Shown here: positions 9,788 through 23,334 of the stretch, one piece after another | Layout of the letters: every line of letters begins with the position of its first letter | How positions within the stretch are numbered: the stretch's first letter is position 1 | From: Toxonevra muliebris | Taxonomy: Eukaryota > Arthropoda > Insecta > Diptera > Pallopteridae | Direction: 5' to 3' | Assembly (NCBI GenBank): GCA_963691655.1 | Contig: OY829326.1 | Location: 15,798,878 to 15,862,877 of the forward strand | Length of the DNA: 64,000 bases | Notes under the pieces: generated by a model | What the model saw: only the letters and a program-made list of their open reading frames with translations | Databases searched by the model: none | Told to the model about the DNA's origin: nothing | Position numbers and translations under genes: made by a program

Positions 9788-12700
9788 TTAGAAATTAAAT
9801 ACCCAACTTTTATTTAATTTTCATTACTATTATTATTGAAAACTAATTATAATTTATTTTCCAACTAATAACAGATTTTTGAAAATTCAAATGCACAAAT
9901 TGAATTTAAAACTACTGCAACTGAATAAAATTTGATTTAAGCTCTAAATACCACAAATAAACAAACAAACAAAAATTAGCCAAAATTCATCATAAAAAAT
10001 ATGTAATTGACATTTTTCACCTACACAAGAGCTCGGGTGAGTGGTGATCCGGGGAGGTAATTAAAACTACAAACAATTCAGCTACATGATGTCAAGCATC
10101 TACTCTAACCAATTTTAAAAGAGAAAAGGCGATAGAGAAAAACGTGAAATTAGTAACAATTATAAGAACACTTGACATTCTGGGAACCACATTTATTCAC
10201 TCACCTTTCTCTTTGCATAAAATTTCCGGATTAGAATTTATAATTTTGTTGCCAAAAATCATTATTAATAAGTCAAAATATGCCATGCCCACTTGAGTTG
10301 AAAATACGTGTGGCACAGAAAACAAATAAATAAATATTGAATACAAATCGTGAACTTTTAATTAGCGCTTAATTGTTGATGTGCATTTTCAATGTTATTT
10401 CGACAAACTAATTTCCAGCAAAGCAATTTCACAAATTCTTATTGTTGTTGTTATTTATTGTGTTTTACGTATAGTACACCCATTACCACAATTGCCGCAT
10501 TTAATTTCAGTTTTGATTTTATGAAAATTTTATTGTTTATTTTAATTCCCCAATTCCTCCCCGACTTAACCAGCCAACACTAACCAGCAATGTGTATATA
10601 ATTTCTAATATTTCCATATTGATATAAAAATTTGAAAACAAAATTTATATTGTTCTATTTCGTTATTGTATTTATGTATGTACGAGTTTGTATCTAGGAT
10701 GAATTTGATAATTAACTTGACGTTAGCAACTTGGTTTAACAAATACATACACGTACATGCACACAAACAAATCACATGAAATGGGAGCAAGCTACAGCAG
10801 CATTTGGTGCGCATTACAGGCGTGCATCTCAAATTCTCAAATTAGCTAATTAAAGTAGAAATGTGGAAAATTATAAACGTACGTTAATTAAACATGGATT
10901 ATTATAAGCACCAATATCGTTTTCAGTATCAGCACCACCACCAGCGACATCATTTCCATCCATAATTGATCAAGTGCTTCGAATACTATAATGAGTAACA
11001 TCTTCATTTACACAGGCTTATTAAATATTGAATAACGAAAATATAATAATTATGCCCTAATCATAGAAAATAGAGAGAAATAATTTAAATTGTATACATT
11101 TGATATTAAGAAACGGTGGCAAACCAGACTAAGATCAAAGTAGTATAAAAAGTTGTAGGATTTCAAATAATAAAAAAAAACCCACAATCAATTGCCACCA
11201 GCCTCCCAAACTTTCCAATACTGTATACTCCCACCCCATTGATATCACATTTGTTGTCAAGTTTACATCAAATTTAAAGTAGGTAATGACTCTAGGAGTA
11301 CTTTTTCTTGAGGTTTATTGATTAGCATTACTTTTCAATCAGTTGAGATTTGGTAGCAGTAAATTAACTCTTAATTTTCCACTGCTTCCACAATGTATTT
11401 AAATAGCTTAATCGATACACATTTTTAAATTAAACTACAACAAAGTTATTCTTATGTGTATATATAATAATAAAAAAAATGAGTTTAATTGTTATTGATT
11501 TTTGTTTCATTACAAACATTTAATTATTAATTGCAGTAAATATAAAATTTCATTTATTTAAACATGTGTTTATCATGTTGAAATGTTGTTTACTCATGTA
11601 GATACAAATGTAAGTACATGCATACATACATACTCGGAAATACAGGTATACACACATACATATGTATGTTTAATAGTACATGATATAATACTGTTTAAAA
11701 AGGTATATTACAATTTTAATACACCCAGAAGCTAATTGTTGTATACATTGTATTTGAATTAAACTCACTGTTAACTATACACGTTCATGATAAATACACT
11801 CCTTCAACACTTACAAAGTCTCCCTACTCTTCTCCTCCCTCCCACACATATCAGTGGTAAGGTAAATGTTAAATTAATTCCAATAAAATGTAAATGAATA
11901 AAATTTTATTGCATTCATTTTGATTTGAAATTAAATGAAATGTAAAATAACAAAAACAACAAAAATTTAAATTACAATTGGAATTCACAAGTAACATCAG
12001 CCAATTATATAATTGACAAGCATAACAACAACAAAAGCAACAGCTATAATTTCTTAGCAGCATCAATAACAGGCAGCAAACAGCGCCAGCAAGCAGACAA
12101 CATTCAACTTTTAATATATCAAAATGTAATTACTTAATAATTCGCATATTTTAAACTGATTGCTGAAAGTTCAACGGAACAGAAATTTACGTAAACAACA
12201 ACTACAGAGAGTAAAAGAACCCGCACCATAGCTTGAAGAATGCCAGTATTTTAGAGATGATTCAGCAATCACCGGCCGGCAAAAACAAGATTCAAGATAT
12301 TCAAATCAAAGCAATATCTGAAAGGCAGAAAATGATATTCGTATGGTAAATTACTTAAACGTCATCGTAGAAAAATTCTCATATACAAAATATGTACATA
12401 TGGGAACTCACATGTGGGCTTTTTAATTTTAATATAGATACCGAAGAAGCTGTTCAAATAAAAAAAAAAATGTTTGATTGAGTCATGTCAGAATACGAAA
12501 ATACCCTATAAAAATACAAAACTGCCATAGTTTGGCTTAAACCACAATAAACAATGCTTAACAGTTTTTGAGCACTGACTGCAAAATATCTCGAGCAGAA
12601 AAACCAGGTTGATCCACTGACTTGAGCAATTTCTTCCAAAATAACAGTTGAAGCATGGTAATCATAGAAACAATCCATTCGCGATCAAAGTTAATTTTTT

Positions 12701-12825
12701 ATTTAAGTCTAAATTTAAGCTACTAACCAGACTGGAGATTTAGTAACTGAAACCACTGCTCTTAGTGCCAGTGAGTAAGGTTCCATTACAGTGGCCAGAG
12801 CGAAGTCCGGTTAGGGTACAAATTT
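9788..12825. other. AT-rich non-coding DNA
   Basis: No coding exon or intact mobile element recognised. There are short CAAA, TATG/ACAT and CAA repeats (for example about 9960-9975 and 11610-11670). Open frames here are short and of low complexity. Confidence 0.5.
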
Positions 12826-13300
12826 CTATTCAAGTCTTAATAGCGTTTGATGACTTTTTCCGTGATTGAATGTGATTCGACGCCATACCGCAACTGATTC
12901 GGTACCTATAAAGAGCTTTTTTGTCAACTTTTTCCTTTTCTCTAATAATACTATCGAGACCCTAATGACCTTGATGACCAGTATAACTTTATTCCTATTG
13001 GATAGGATTGATAGGAGCTCCAAATATTCCCATACAATTTTGGATTTTATGGTTTATAAATCTAGGGCTTTTAGATCGGTTTGACTGTCCAAAAGAATAT
13101 ATATAAATGGACCACCATTTATTCATCTACATTCTCTAACGGATATCTCTATTGCGTAGACTTCTGCTATAAATTTCGATCGATTTTATCCCATTGGCAC
13201 GGTTTTTTAAAATGTTAGTGCGTATACGCTGGACCGATCTGTGTACCATACCATTTGTTCTTCCATATTTCTTTGATAAAAATTATCCCATTTTGCTTGA
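12826..13300 (-). pseudogene. relic of an RNase H LINE
   Basis: Minus-strand translation gives DSQTDLKAL, then KIVWEYLELLSILSNRNKV, then a broken VPGH-type region. This matches the order DSQAAL / LV-EC-L--LS-RN-VTLVWVPGH of the RNase H domain in the LINE at 7718-9463. The copy is full of stops and frameshifts and shows no tail or target duplication. It belongs to the same broad LINE group but is much older. Confidence 0.6.
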
Positions 13301-14499
13301 AAACTGCCGTGATTTACAAAAGAATTTAAACCAAAAAAAAAAACATAGAAATTGTCTGTAAACATTAATCACGAGTTTACAACCCAGAATTATTTCATTA
13401 AGTAGATACTTAATTAGTAGGTCAAAAAAGAGAATTTAAGACCACTGACTGGGTTTAAAAATTTTTTTTGTAATTGAAATTAGAATACCATATCCAATTA
13501 GCAGTTAGCTAGAAATCAATCAGTGGTACTCATACAAATATTTTTCGATGTTTTAAAATAATAAAAATTTCCAAATATTGGCAAACAATTGTAAAAGTGA
13601 ACCTCACAAATGGACTCGCTTTATGAAAAGTTTTCAGCTTACGAATCAACGAATTAATTACGACCAACTTGTATTGCCACTTTTTAAACGAAATTCAGAA
13701 AACACAAATAATTCTTCAACTTCGCGTTATTCGTACTCCACTGTAATCAGACAAATTCGATGACGTGTTCGCGGTTAATTATTCTTTATCTTTTTATTAT
13801 TTTAATTATGCAAACATTCGTGAACTCCAATGGGAATAAAAATTTAAAAAAATAATGAGAAGAATAAGATACAAAAAGAAGAAACTCATAAGAAATGAAG
13901 ATCTCTTGAAACCTGCAAGTAACATTCGTTGGCAGTTAGAATTTAACAGAATCGAATTTTGCAAGAAGCAAATAATATCACAAACAGTATACCACAAAAA
14001 GTTAATATGCCTTTATAGTGTGTGTGTCTGTGTGTAGGGTGTAGTAAAAAGGTTTAAAAGTATAATAAAAAAGCCGCCAGTCATATGCTTCAAACGGCCA
14101 ATTATGCAATTGAAACACTTGCTGACAATGATGACGTGTTGATGATGATGACAGCAAAACTGATACTGCTGTCACAATCGTAACTGAAGCTTTCTTTTAG
14201 ATACTGCGAGGGAGAGTAGTCCCCACAATACCTATATGCAAGCACATCAAAACATGTCTGTGAATAACACATACTATCACACATACACACTTGTACTTTT
14301 GAAAATCAAAAACACGTTAATACTAATAAACATGATAATGATCTTCAAATCTCTAGCAGTAATAACTTGTAATTGTGTTCTTTCTCATTTTCTATCTCTC
14401 TCTCACTCTCTCTCTCTCGGCATTCTATCATGTTTCACTTATTTTTATCGCATGCGAGAAGTTTTCATTCAAACATTGATAAATTTTTTATTTAATTCT
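13301..14499. other. non-coding DNA with a CT-rich tract
   Basis: No coding exon recognised. A pyrimidine-rich (TCTC)n run lies at about 14383-14420, just upstream of the candidate promoter at 14543. On the other strand it reads as GAGA repeats, which in flies can bind GAGA factor. Confidence 0.4.
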
Positions 14500-14542
14500 G
14501 CGATGCGGTAGGATCAGTTGCGATAATTCTCATTTCAGCTTA

Positions 14543-14577
14543 TCAGTTGCGTTTTTGCGGTACGATCGTGCGGTTCG
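14543..14577 (+). promoter_or_regulatory. candidate TATA-less core promoter (Inr + DPE)
   Basis: TCAGTT at 14543-14548 fits the fly initiator, with the A at 14545 as +1. GGTTC at 14572-14576 then falls exactly at +28 to +32 and fits the downstream promoter element RGWYV. A GAGA/CTCT tract lies about 130 bp upstream. This could be a transcription start of the axo-like gene, whose first coding exon begins with a 3' splice site 30 kb downstream, but no convincing splice donor was fixed. Motifs this short occur by chance. Confidence 0.3.
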
Positions 14578-14599
14578 TTTTCAATTGTTGTATTATTTT

Positions 14600-17500
14600 T
14601 ATTTGCTTTATTTACTGTTGGTGCTTTAGCAAATATTTGCTGTTAACTTTGGCAAACAAAACAGCAACAAAAATTCTATTGTATTAAATTTGCTTTGTGT
14701 GGATTTTATTACTTCTAAAAACAAAAGTGTGTATATATCTAATTTAGATTATCTTTTCGTTATTATTATTAGCAAAAAAAAACATAAAAAAACAATAATA
14801 ATACTAAAATCTTTTATAACTTGCTAATTGCAAATTGCAACTTCATAAGATTTGAGTGTGTCCGTGTGGGGGGCTTTGTGACAGGATTTCACTTATTAAA
14901 GTGAATTACATCATTATAAAAATAAAAAAAAAAATTAAGTATTAATACAGAAAAAATCCAATATGGAACACCACAAAAGTTTATCAAAAATGTCTGCGAA
15001 ATGTATATAAAAAATTAAATCATTAATAAATGTAATGAAATTGTCAGATATTTTAAACCGAACAGGGATTCCCCCTTAAATACTTTGTACATTTTTAATT
15101 ATGTATATAATTTATTAATTTTTTTTTCTTGCATAAGTGCAATGAATAAAATTCTGTTGAAAATTCTACTTGTGCAATGATAAAATTCTGAAAAATGTTA
15201 TTTTTATTTTAATTATTGTGGTTTAAAAATTGAATATTAATGATTTTTAATATATATGGCAAATGTCATTTAATTTTGTAATGCCACAATTGCATTAGAC
15301 CATTTATAATTAACAATTGAAAAGCAAAAAAAAAAAAAAATTAAAATTGATCAACCACCGGCAAGGCAAAATATAAACCAATTATTTTTTATTGAATACG
15401 TGTATCTACTTAAATGTCACATATGAAAATTAAGATATTGAATTCCAAATCACAAAAATCTTTATAATTTATATTGCATAAATTTTCTGATTTTCTATTT
15501 GTGCTGCTGCTCAAAACTAACACATTAATTATCATCTTCTTCCAAAAGCAAAAAAAAAAAAAAAATTAAAGGCTATGGTAGAGATATCTACAAAGTAAAG
15601 TAAAATGCTTTAGAATATGAATCAACAGCATTGAGGAAGTGTTAATTGAAAGTTTCAATTTTAATATCTCATCCAGATTCGAATGCTGAATTGAATGCAG
15701 TGCGATTGTGCGATTGTGTGAGTGAAGAAAAAACTATACATAAAATGTGTGAAAAATCTATTGAAAATACAAGTAAACACAAATAACTAACATCTGAAAG
15801 ATGCGCTCATACTGAAAGCGAGTTATTTTCCTAGCAAAAATTCTTAAGTAAAAAAATTAATTTTAAAAATAGTTATTGTTCAAAAATTACGTTTAAACGA
15901 TGATGAATACTGCAACTTAAGTATAAGACGCTTAAACGATTAAATTGTTACATTGACAATTTAGTTTTAAGATGTTTTAGTGAAGTCTAGTTGTTCATTT
16001 TACATAAATAGTTCATGTCTTAATTTGTTTGAATGATTTTATCTAGCTTAATGATCGTTTATCAAAGTGTCAAAGTTACAGCAATGTTCTTTTCGGAATT
16101 ATATAGAGTAAAGTTTTATGAAATGATATTTGTTTGTTAATTTTAATAAGTATTTAATTCAATTATTAAGAAGAATTTAAAATGAAGGCAATGAAAATTA
16201 AAAAAAAAAATAAAATTCAGGTCGGCTCCCCAACTTTTTGAAAAAGTGTCAAACACAAGCAAATTCAAAAAAATTTTGACAGTGAAAGACATAAATTAGG
16301 AAAAGTTTTGGAACTCATAAAACCCAAAAAAATGGTTTATGACAAAATTTTCTTTTTGAAAGAAAATATTTCAAACAAAAACTCAATTAATTTTATTAAG
16401 TATTTTATATTTTGTGGTTTTTTGTTATCGTCAGCTGATAATTTGCCATATATTAAAAAGTTTTACACTTTCCAAGTTTTTGCCAGCAGAAATTTCTCGG
16501 GTAAAAACTTTAAACTTCTGACACGGAGGGGAAATCATTTACACTCCCATTGCCTCTCTCATTTACCAGATTTTTGAGTACGGGAACGCTTTTCAAGTAA
16601 AAAATGGTAAAATCTTGAAAAATTGACTAAAACTTTATAGTACGGGAAGAGATCTTTTATATTCTTTTCAGATTATGGAAGTCTTTTTTAAAGCTTTATT
16701 CTGATTTTACATTCAAAATGCAATGACTATTATTCGAGAATTTAATCACCTATATCTTAAAAACGAATTGAGATATAACTTTAAAATTTCATACACATAC
16801 TTACTGAGGTTTATTTGTGTCTGCCACTATTTTCTTGAATTTCCTTAGTTTGGTAACTTCTAATATAAAAAAGAAAAACTACTACGACTACGGAAAAGGC
16901 ACGGATAAAATAAATACCACGATTTATTTTTATTTAAACTACTGGAGTTCATTTAAAAATAAATATTTTGTTATAGTTATAAATCTTATTTTTAATAACT
17001 ACAACGAATCTTGAAGCTTTGAATCTTGAGGTTTCATATTTCTTATTTACTTTATTGTTCTGAGAATTTTTTATAAATCCTCGAAATTTCAATGCTTTTT
17101 CTTTTTAGCTTTCCGCTGTACAAGCTATTATATATTATTTAATAGGTTAATAATGCCCAATTGTGTCTACAATTCCAAAATTCTGAAATCATTTAGAAAT
17201 TCGAAACCTGTGTACTTTGGACCATTATCAAGATGAAATATTTATAAAATTGCCATTTTTAGCAACTATAGGACAGCATATGTTCTTCAAGAATTTGACA
17301 ATAGCATTCACGTATCCAAAATTTTTAGTTTTGTGACGACTTTCATCACAAGCAACTACACTTTCAACTGCTAATTTATTTTCATATCTGCATTTTTTTA
17401 CTTCAGTTCGTTTTGATTATCGGTAGTAGATGTCTAGGAGAATATCTCAATTTCAATGGCCTAAACCCCTAATTTATCTGATAGGAGCCAAAAAAACTAA

Positions 17501-20160
17501 ACTTGCTTTTGTTGGTTGGTGATCTTGTATATAAGTATAAGGTCGCTGATAATTTTATATATTGCTAATTGTTAACATTTATAACAGATTGCATATATCG
17601 ATTATAAAAAATTAAAAAATATTTCTAAATTTATCTAAATCATTTATATTCTTGTCTGGGCATCTGGTAATCGAATTAGCTTCTTCGTTTCAATTAGGAC
17701 TTATGTAATCAGTTGAAGGACATGACGAACTGTCTATTTTTGTCTGTATCGTTTTCTAGGCTATCGTTGAACATTACTGTAAAATCAATATTATGGCGCA
17801 ATTTAGCTATTATTTAACACCAAAAAGAAACCCAAATTCCTTCTTTTGATCATAGCAATAACAAAATATCAGATCAATAATATAATGCAGAAAAAATTAG
17901 TGACGGACAAGAGATCCTAATAAATATATGTAGGAAATTTTCAGGTTCTAGCCCAACCAGTTTTAAGAATATGGATGATTAAACTCTACAATAATAGTCG
18001 TTGCATTTTTATTGTCCGCAACTGTGGGTGCTGATTGAAAAAAAATTGATTTCATTAACATTGAGAATAGTTTCTTATAGCAAGATAAACAATTCAGAGG
18101 CATAAACTTTATATATCTGTAATCTAATGAGAAAGCATAGGTGATTCCAAGAGCAGGATCTAGGGTGGGATGAATGTAATAAAGCCAACCCTTTCCCGAT
18201 AAATATAATTAATATTTCATTATAATGATTGCTTCTGAATCCAAAGACTTTTTTATTCAGAAACAAATGCTAGAAATTAATTTTAAAAAAAAAAAATTTT
18301 TAATATTAGAAGCTGAATGATGCTCCCCTAGAATGCCCTGTCTATTCTTCGAGATATTGACCTGATAAACTAAAAAAATTAAATTGCTGGCACGTAAAAT
18401 TTTACTAACAGTTTGGGTTGGTATGGACAATACTAACAGCCATTTATATGCCACGGTTGGTTTAAGTTTAGACATGACAAATAACTCAAGTCAAAAAACT
18501 CATAAAAATTCTGAATTGCAGAGTTATGAATATACTAAGAAGATTTAACTTTGCAGGTTATAGCATGAGAATAAATTAAAATAAAATTAAATTAAATATT
18601 TTATCATCAAATTACTTTTATGGGTAGTTTTAAGCGTACATATTTGCGAATTTTCTAATCAAAAAATTTTTATCAATTTTATTTGAATACAAATGGCAAT
18701 TTGTTAAATACACAATTGTTGGTTGTCGTTAGTAAATATTTGATTCACAAAGCAAAAAACTGCAAAATAAATTTGTCACAGAAAATTGCTTGAACTAATC
18801 CGAAAGCTAATTATGAAAAATAACATATAAATTAGATTTGTTTTAGTATCTGCCCCTAATTTAAATAAATTTCTTTTTAATTAATTTTTTATTTATTTTT
18901 TTTTTTTTTTTGCTGTTATGTAGTACCAATATTTTGCTAAATCATTGCTGTTTTATAATTAATACCACATATACCTAACGGTGTATATTCCCCACGCTAC
19001 GACAAGCAAATGAACTTTTTATTTGTCTACATTATTTTCCGTTTTTTTTTTTTTTTTTTTTGATTATAGCTGATAATCAACACAGAGCATGCGAAAGCAA
19101 TTTAAAAAATTTAATTTTATTTATATGCAGATATGTGGGTATATAAGTTCATATGTACTATTTGCAATTTGTTTAATATTCTTTTATTTTCTGAAAGTGC
19201 GATAACTTGTCTTTTTCATTTATATTGTTTTTAATGATTTCGTTTGTTTATTTTCATTTTTACATTTGGGATTTAATTATTTGTATAATTACTACTTATT
19301 CTTATATTTACTTAGATGGGTAGCAAGATATTTACATTCTGATTATCAAATGGGGGCTGTAAAATACTATGAGATATATAATTCAATTTTAAGTTGTATT
19401 TGTATTTTGTAACTTTTCAAGTTCACAAGTTTATTTCTAACTACTTAACAAAATTACATTGCCTTTTAAAAATCGTAATAGCAGAAATTTTCGAAATATC
19501 ATAAATTTAATCATTTATAAAATGCGTTGGATACATTATCTATGATTTTAATATATAACTATGTATATTATAATGAAATCATTTGTGACACTAAATTCAA
19601 ACAAATTAGTGGAAGCTCATGAAGTGTGAATATTCATAAATTATATTTGCTATAGCAACAAGTTTGTCTTTAGATATACATTTGTAGGTACAAATAAGTA
19701 CACTGTGTGAAATAAATGTAAATAAATAAGGTTACAAATTAAATATGTAAAAATAATTTCAAAATTTCTAGCCTTGCTCGTAATTTTATTGTTTATTCAT
19801 ATAAGTAAATGACTTTACATGACTACCTATAATGATAATTTTTGTTTAGGCACCAAAATAAATGAAATATACATATATGCATATGTGAAACTAATTGTTT
19901 AAAGGATTCGACTAATTGAGATTATTGGAAAATGGAAAAATCTATTGTATTCAAACTTTGCGTACTTTTTTAATATTTTATACTACAGATCATAAAGAAC
20001 GGAAATTTCATTCTCATGCATACTCTTCATCAAGTTATCCCAGGACGCTTATTCAAATATTTTTGAGATATATTGTCCCACCCAGGTCGAAAAGGTTAAG
20101 TGAATGAAGTAGAAGAAATTAATGAAAAGAAGAAGTTCAGGTCTCGCACTATATTATATG
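14600..20160. other. AT-rich non-coding DNA
   Basis: No coding exon or element could be supported. Homopolymer A and T runs are frequent (for example 15330, 15550, 18900, 19040). Minus-strand frames at 18075-18475 have no recognised similarity. Confidence 0.5.
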
Positions 20161-20166
20161 CGCACT

Positions 20167-20280
20167 AGGGGCCGTTCACATATTACGTAGCGCGCGAGGG
20201 GAGGTCCACCAATTTGTTACGAAATGTTACATGGGGGAGGGGGAGGTCATAAACTGCATTACGTAACTTCGCTTTTATAC
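20167..20280 (+). repeat. fragment of a dispersed G-rich repeat
   Basis: Starts GGGGCCGTTCACATATTACG, followed by two G-rich runs and a second TTACGTAAC. From memory, such GGCCGTTCACAAATTACGTAA ends recur in insect genomes as part of a transposon-like repeat. This is unverified and the opposite end was not found nearby. Confidence 0.35.
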
Positions 20281-20581
20281 TATTAAATACAGATGACTTC
20301 AAAATTAATCTAGTTTAAAAATAGAATTCGAAAATCATGGCTAAATTTTTTTATGGATCATTTTGTGAGATATTGTAATTTTTAAAATTTTTCAACTTTT
20401 TTATAATTTAAAAATTATATCTTGAGCTAGAAATGTGTTGCTTTACTAGGGGGGCGAGCAGTTCATTCAAGGATCAGACGATGCGACCCATGAATTGTTT
20501 GATCCGTAAAAGCGATTCAGAAACGAATTTATTTTTTTATTCTTACTAACGTACACGATCGGGTACACGAAGATATTAGGT

Positions 20582-20690
20582 CTTTACACAAGCCCGACGA
20601 AGGGGGGTGGGTCAGATGGGATTCCCCCCGGGCCCGGAGTTTTTGAGGGGGACCGGATTTCAATCCAAATCCTAAAATCCAGAAAAACTT
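20582..20690 (+). repeat. GC-rich direct repeat, copy 1
   Basis: Begins CTTTACACAAGCCCGACGA, contains CCCCCCGGGCCCGGAGTTTTT, and ends CCTAAAATCCAGAAAAACTT. It is repeated in the same direction at 20946-21054. The base composition stands out sharply from the AT-rich surroundings, which suggests a recently arrived mobile repeat. Confidence 0.7.
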
Positions 20691-20945
20691 TAACAAGCGT
20701 CTATGCGCCTGAAAACCTGAATTACAAACCATGAAAATTATTCATCGGGTTAATCATTTATCAATTCTGAAGACATTTTGCAGATGAGTCCGGGCCCTAT
20801 ATTCGAAACATTTTTGTTATGTAGAATAGGAAAAAAACTTTATACAACGAATTTGCTCATGTCAGATTTGTTTGAAAAGCTCCAGAATATCGGACTGAAT
20901 TCCAAGTGTTTCATAAATATATCTGGCGACCAGCATGAGTCGTCG

Positions 20946-21054
20946 CTTTACACAGGCCCGACGAGAGAGGGGTGGGCCAGGTGGGATTCCCCCGGGCCCA
21001 GAGTTTTTGAGGGGGCCCGAATTTCAATCCAAATCCTAAAATCCAGAAAAACTT
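20946..21054 (+). repeat. GC-rich direct repeat, copy 2
   Basis: Begins CTTTACACAGGCCCGACGA and ends with the same CCTAAAATCCAGAAAAACTT as copy 1, with scattered substitutions between. The start-to-start distance is about 364 bp, so the two copies with their spacer look like a partial duplication inside one element. Confidence 0.7.
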
Positions 21055-21535
21055 GTTTGCGAGAGTGTGAGTTTTGAAAATGTGTTTTATCTTCGAGAGC
21101 CATTTTTTTCCGCTGATCTTAGTGGATGATGCAATATTTTTTTCAAATTAAAATAAAAACAGCAATGGCTGATGTTTTCAATTCAAAATTTTACTACAGT
21201 GTGTGCTCACGGTCTCTAATTTTTGCCATCACTTGCAACAATGCTTTATTGCGTCAACTTTCATGCTTGATGTATCATTCTTACTGGTTCCTGGATAACA
21301 CTAGTTCAGCTACTATTTTAACGTTTTTTTACACATCTAATGGTCAACCGTTGATTTATTGACTCGTCTCTTACATAATTTTTCCGAGTTCAACTAAATA
21401 TAGAGAAAAATATTCGAGTACACATTATAAAATAAATTATTTAAATTTAAATTCGATATTTTAACTATCTTTGGGAAGAGAATACAACCCCTATAATCTC
21501 ACTCTGGTTCCGCCTCTGTAAACCTATATGTACAC

Positions 21536-23326
21536 TAGGGTGGCCCTTATATTTCAACTTTCTAAAAGTTTACCGCCCAGAGCTCTATCTTGTTTCAATC
21601 AATAAAAAAACAATCTGTGCAAAATTTGAGCTCAATCGGACAACTGCGAGACGGCCATAATCGACCAGATAAATCAATTTTTTGTTCTTGGATTTCTTGA
21701 ACAACACCTTTCCATGAAGAAACAACACCGAGATGACCAAGTGCAGTTATCTTATAAGGGGAAGAACTCTTAAAATCCTCCAGATGGAATTAAAGCACCT
21801 TACCATTACTTTTTGTTAATGCGTCAGTTGATGAATTATCAGGATATTGATCGAGAAATCAGAAAGCAGCTACGGACAAATTCTGTGCTCAAAAGCAATA
21901 AACGCTTAAGTCGACTTAAGACAGAATTGAGTTATAAATGCAATCGTGTTCTTCTTATTCCAATGCACAAGTGCGTGAAATCCCCGAAATTCTATGTTTT
22001 TTAAAACAAAAGTTATAAAAAAATAGTGGCAACCAATCACATTAACTTCAAACCGTGTTTACTCGAAATGAGATTTTCAGACTTAAGCGGTTACTGCTTT
22101 TAACGATTTCGATTTTAACGGTTACGATAAAAAAAACTTAAATTATATTGGAAGCAGGCTACAAAAAAATCATTTTTCTTTGTGTATAAACATAAAGTTT
22201 ACGTCTTTTGTAACACCTTATCAGCACCGATTTCTTCAACAAAGAACTTTCAACATGGAAAGATGATCCAGGTTACAGAAATGGAATTGAAAAACTTGAG
22301 AAGAAAGTTGTTGTCAATGACGTTGCAGAAAAAATGTGAAACTCATTCAGGAATGCAATAACATTGCCACAAAAAATTAAGCTAAGAAACAATTTGTTAC
22401 ACAAATCGTTGCCGAAGACCGAAAAAAATACCCAATACTACTAAATTCTCTCTTATAGTGCGGATACACGAGAATGAATTTCGTTGAAATTTTTAATTTC
22501 AAATTGAAGTGAACAGTGTCTACTGGATACAAGACAAAAAAAAAGCATTTTTGTACGATATAATTATACGGGTTATCTCTGCTTTCTTGTTCTTGTTTTC
22601 ATACACAATTATCGCTGCTAATTATACATAACTAAAAGCAAGTGGCGAATAAAACGCAGCTATTATTTCAAATGACTTTATCTTCAAATTAAAGATGATT
22701 CTAAAAACGATATATAATTCTAAAAATTATTTAAAAATTCGCATCAGTTTATAGCCAAAAATATCTTAATTCTAGTTATGCTGTTTTTCATTTTTACTAC
22801 AGAAATATTGCAAGAGCAGCTGTTATGAAGACAAAATGCAATATGTCAAAAAAATATATCATATTTTCCCTGTTTCTTACAACCAAGTGTTTGAGGGTTG
22901 CTGAGTTACTTTCGGTATTTCAAGTGAATTTCGTTGAAATTCTTGAGAAATCCACAATTGATTCTATAGACATTATTCTTGTAAATAAAAATACATTTCT
23001 CCTATAGAAGTTGTGGGCGCTTTTGATTTTCATATTGTTTCAGTAATTGTGAGAATTTACTTTAAAAAACTTGATTCAGAATGTTTTCACACAATTTCCT
23101 GGATGTGTCCAAATAAATTTCTCTAAGAAGACTATACCGCTTTTGAACGGAGTTAATAGTTTCGTATACTATGTTTCAACTTCAAGGCGTTTGAGGGTCG
23201 CCTAGCCTAGAAGTTGTCCGAAGGAGCTGAAGCACAGCCCGTTTTTTCTTGATTGGAACCAGATTAGTGCAAGGGAGTAGCAACATTTTTACTTTTGAAA
23301 AAGACCTATAGCTAAGGGCCACCCTA
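21536..23326. mobile_element. DNA transposon with 8-bp duplication (hAT-like), decayed
   Basis: Termini are TAGGGTGGCCCTTA on the left and its inverse TAAGGGCCACCCTA on the right. Flanks ATGTACAC (21528-21535) and ATGTGCAC (23327-23334) form an 8-bp target duplication with one mismatch. Length 1.79 kb. The size of the duplication and the YARNG terminus fit hAT. On the + strand at about 22230-22339 a short piece translates to TWKDDPGYRNGIEKLEKKVV before a stop, so a coding region existed. It was not assigned to a known transposase. Several other small frames are interrupted. Confidence 0.65.
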
Positions 23327-23334
23327 ATGTGCAC

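Noticed and set aside
18075..18475. Two minus-strand frames (63 and 72 codons)
   Set aside because: No recognised similarity, no splice or promoter context; chance frames.
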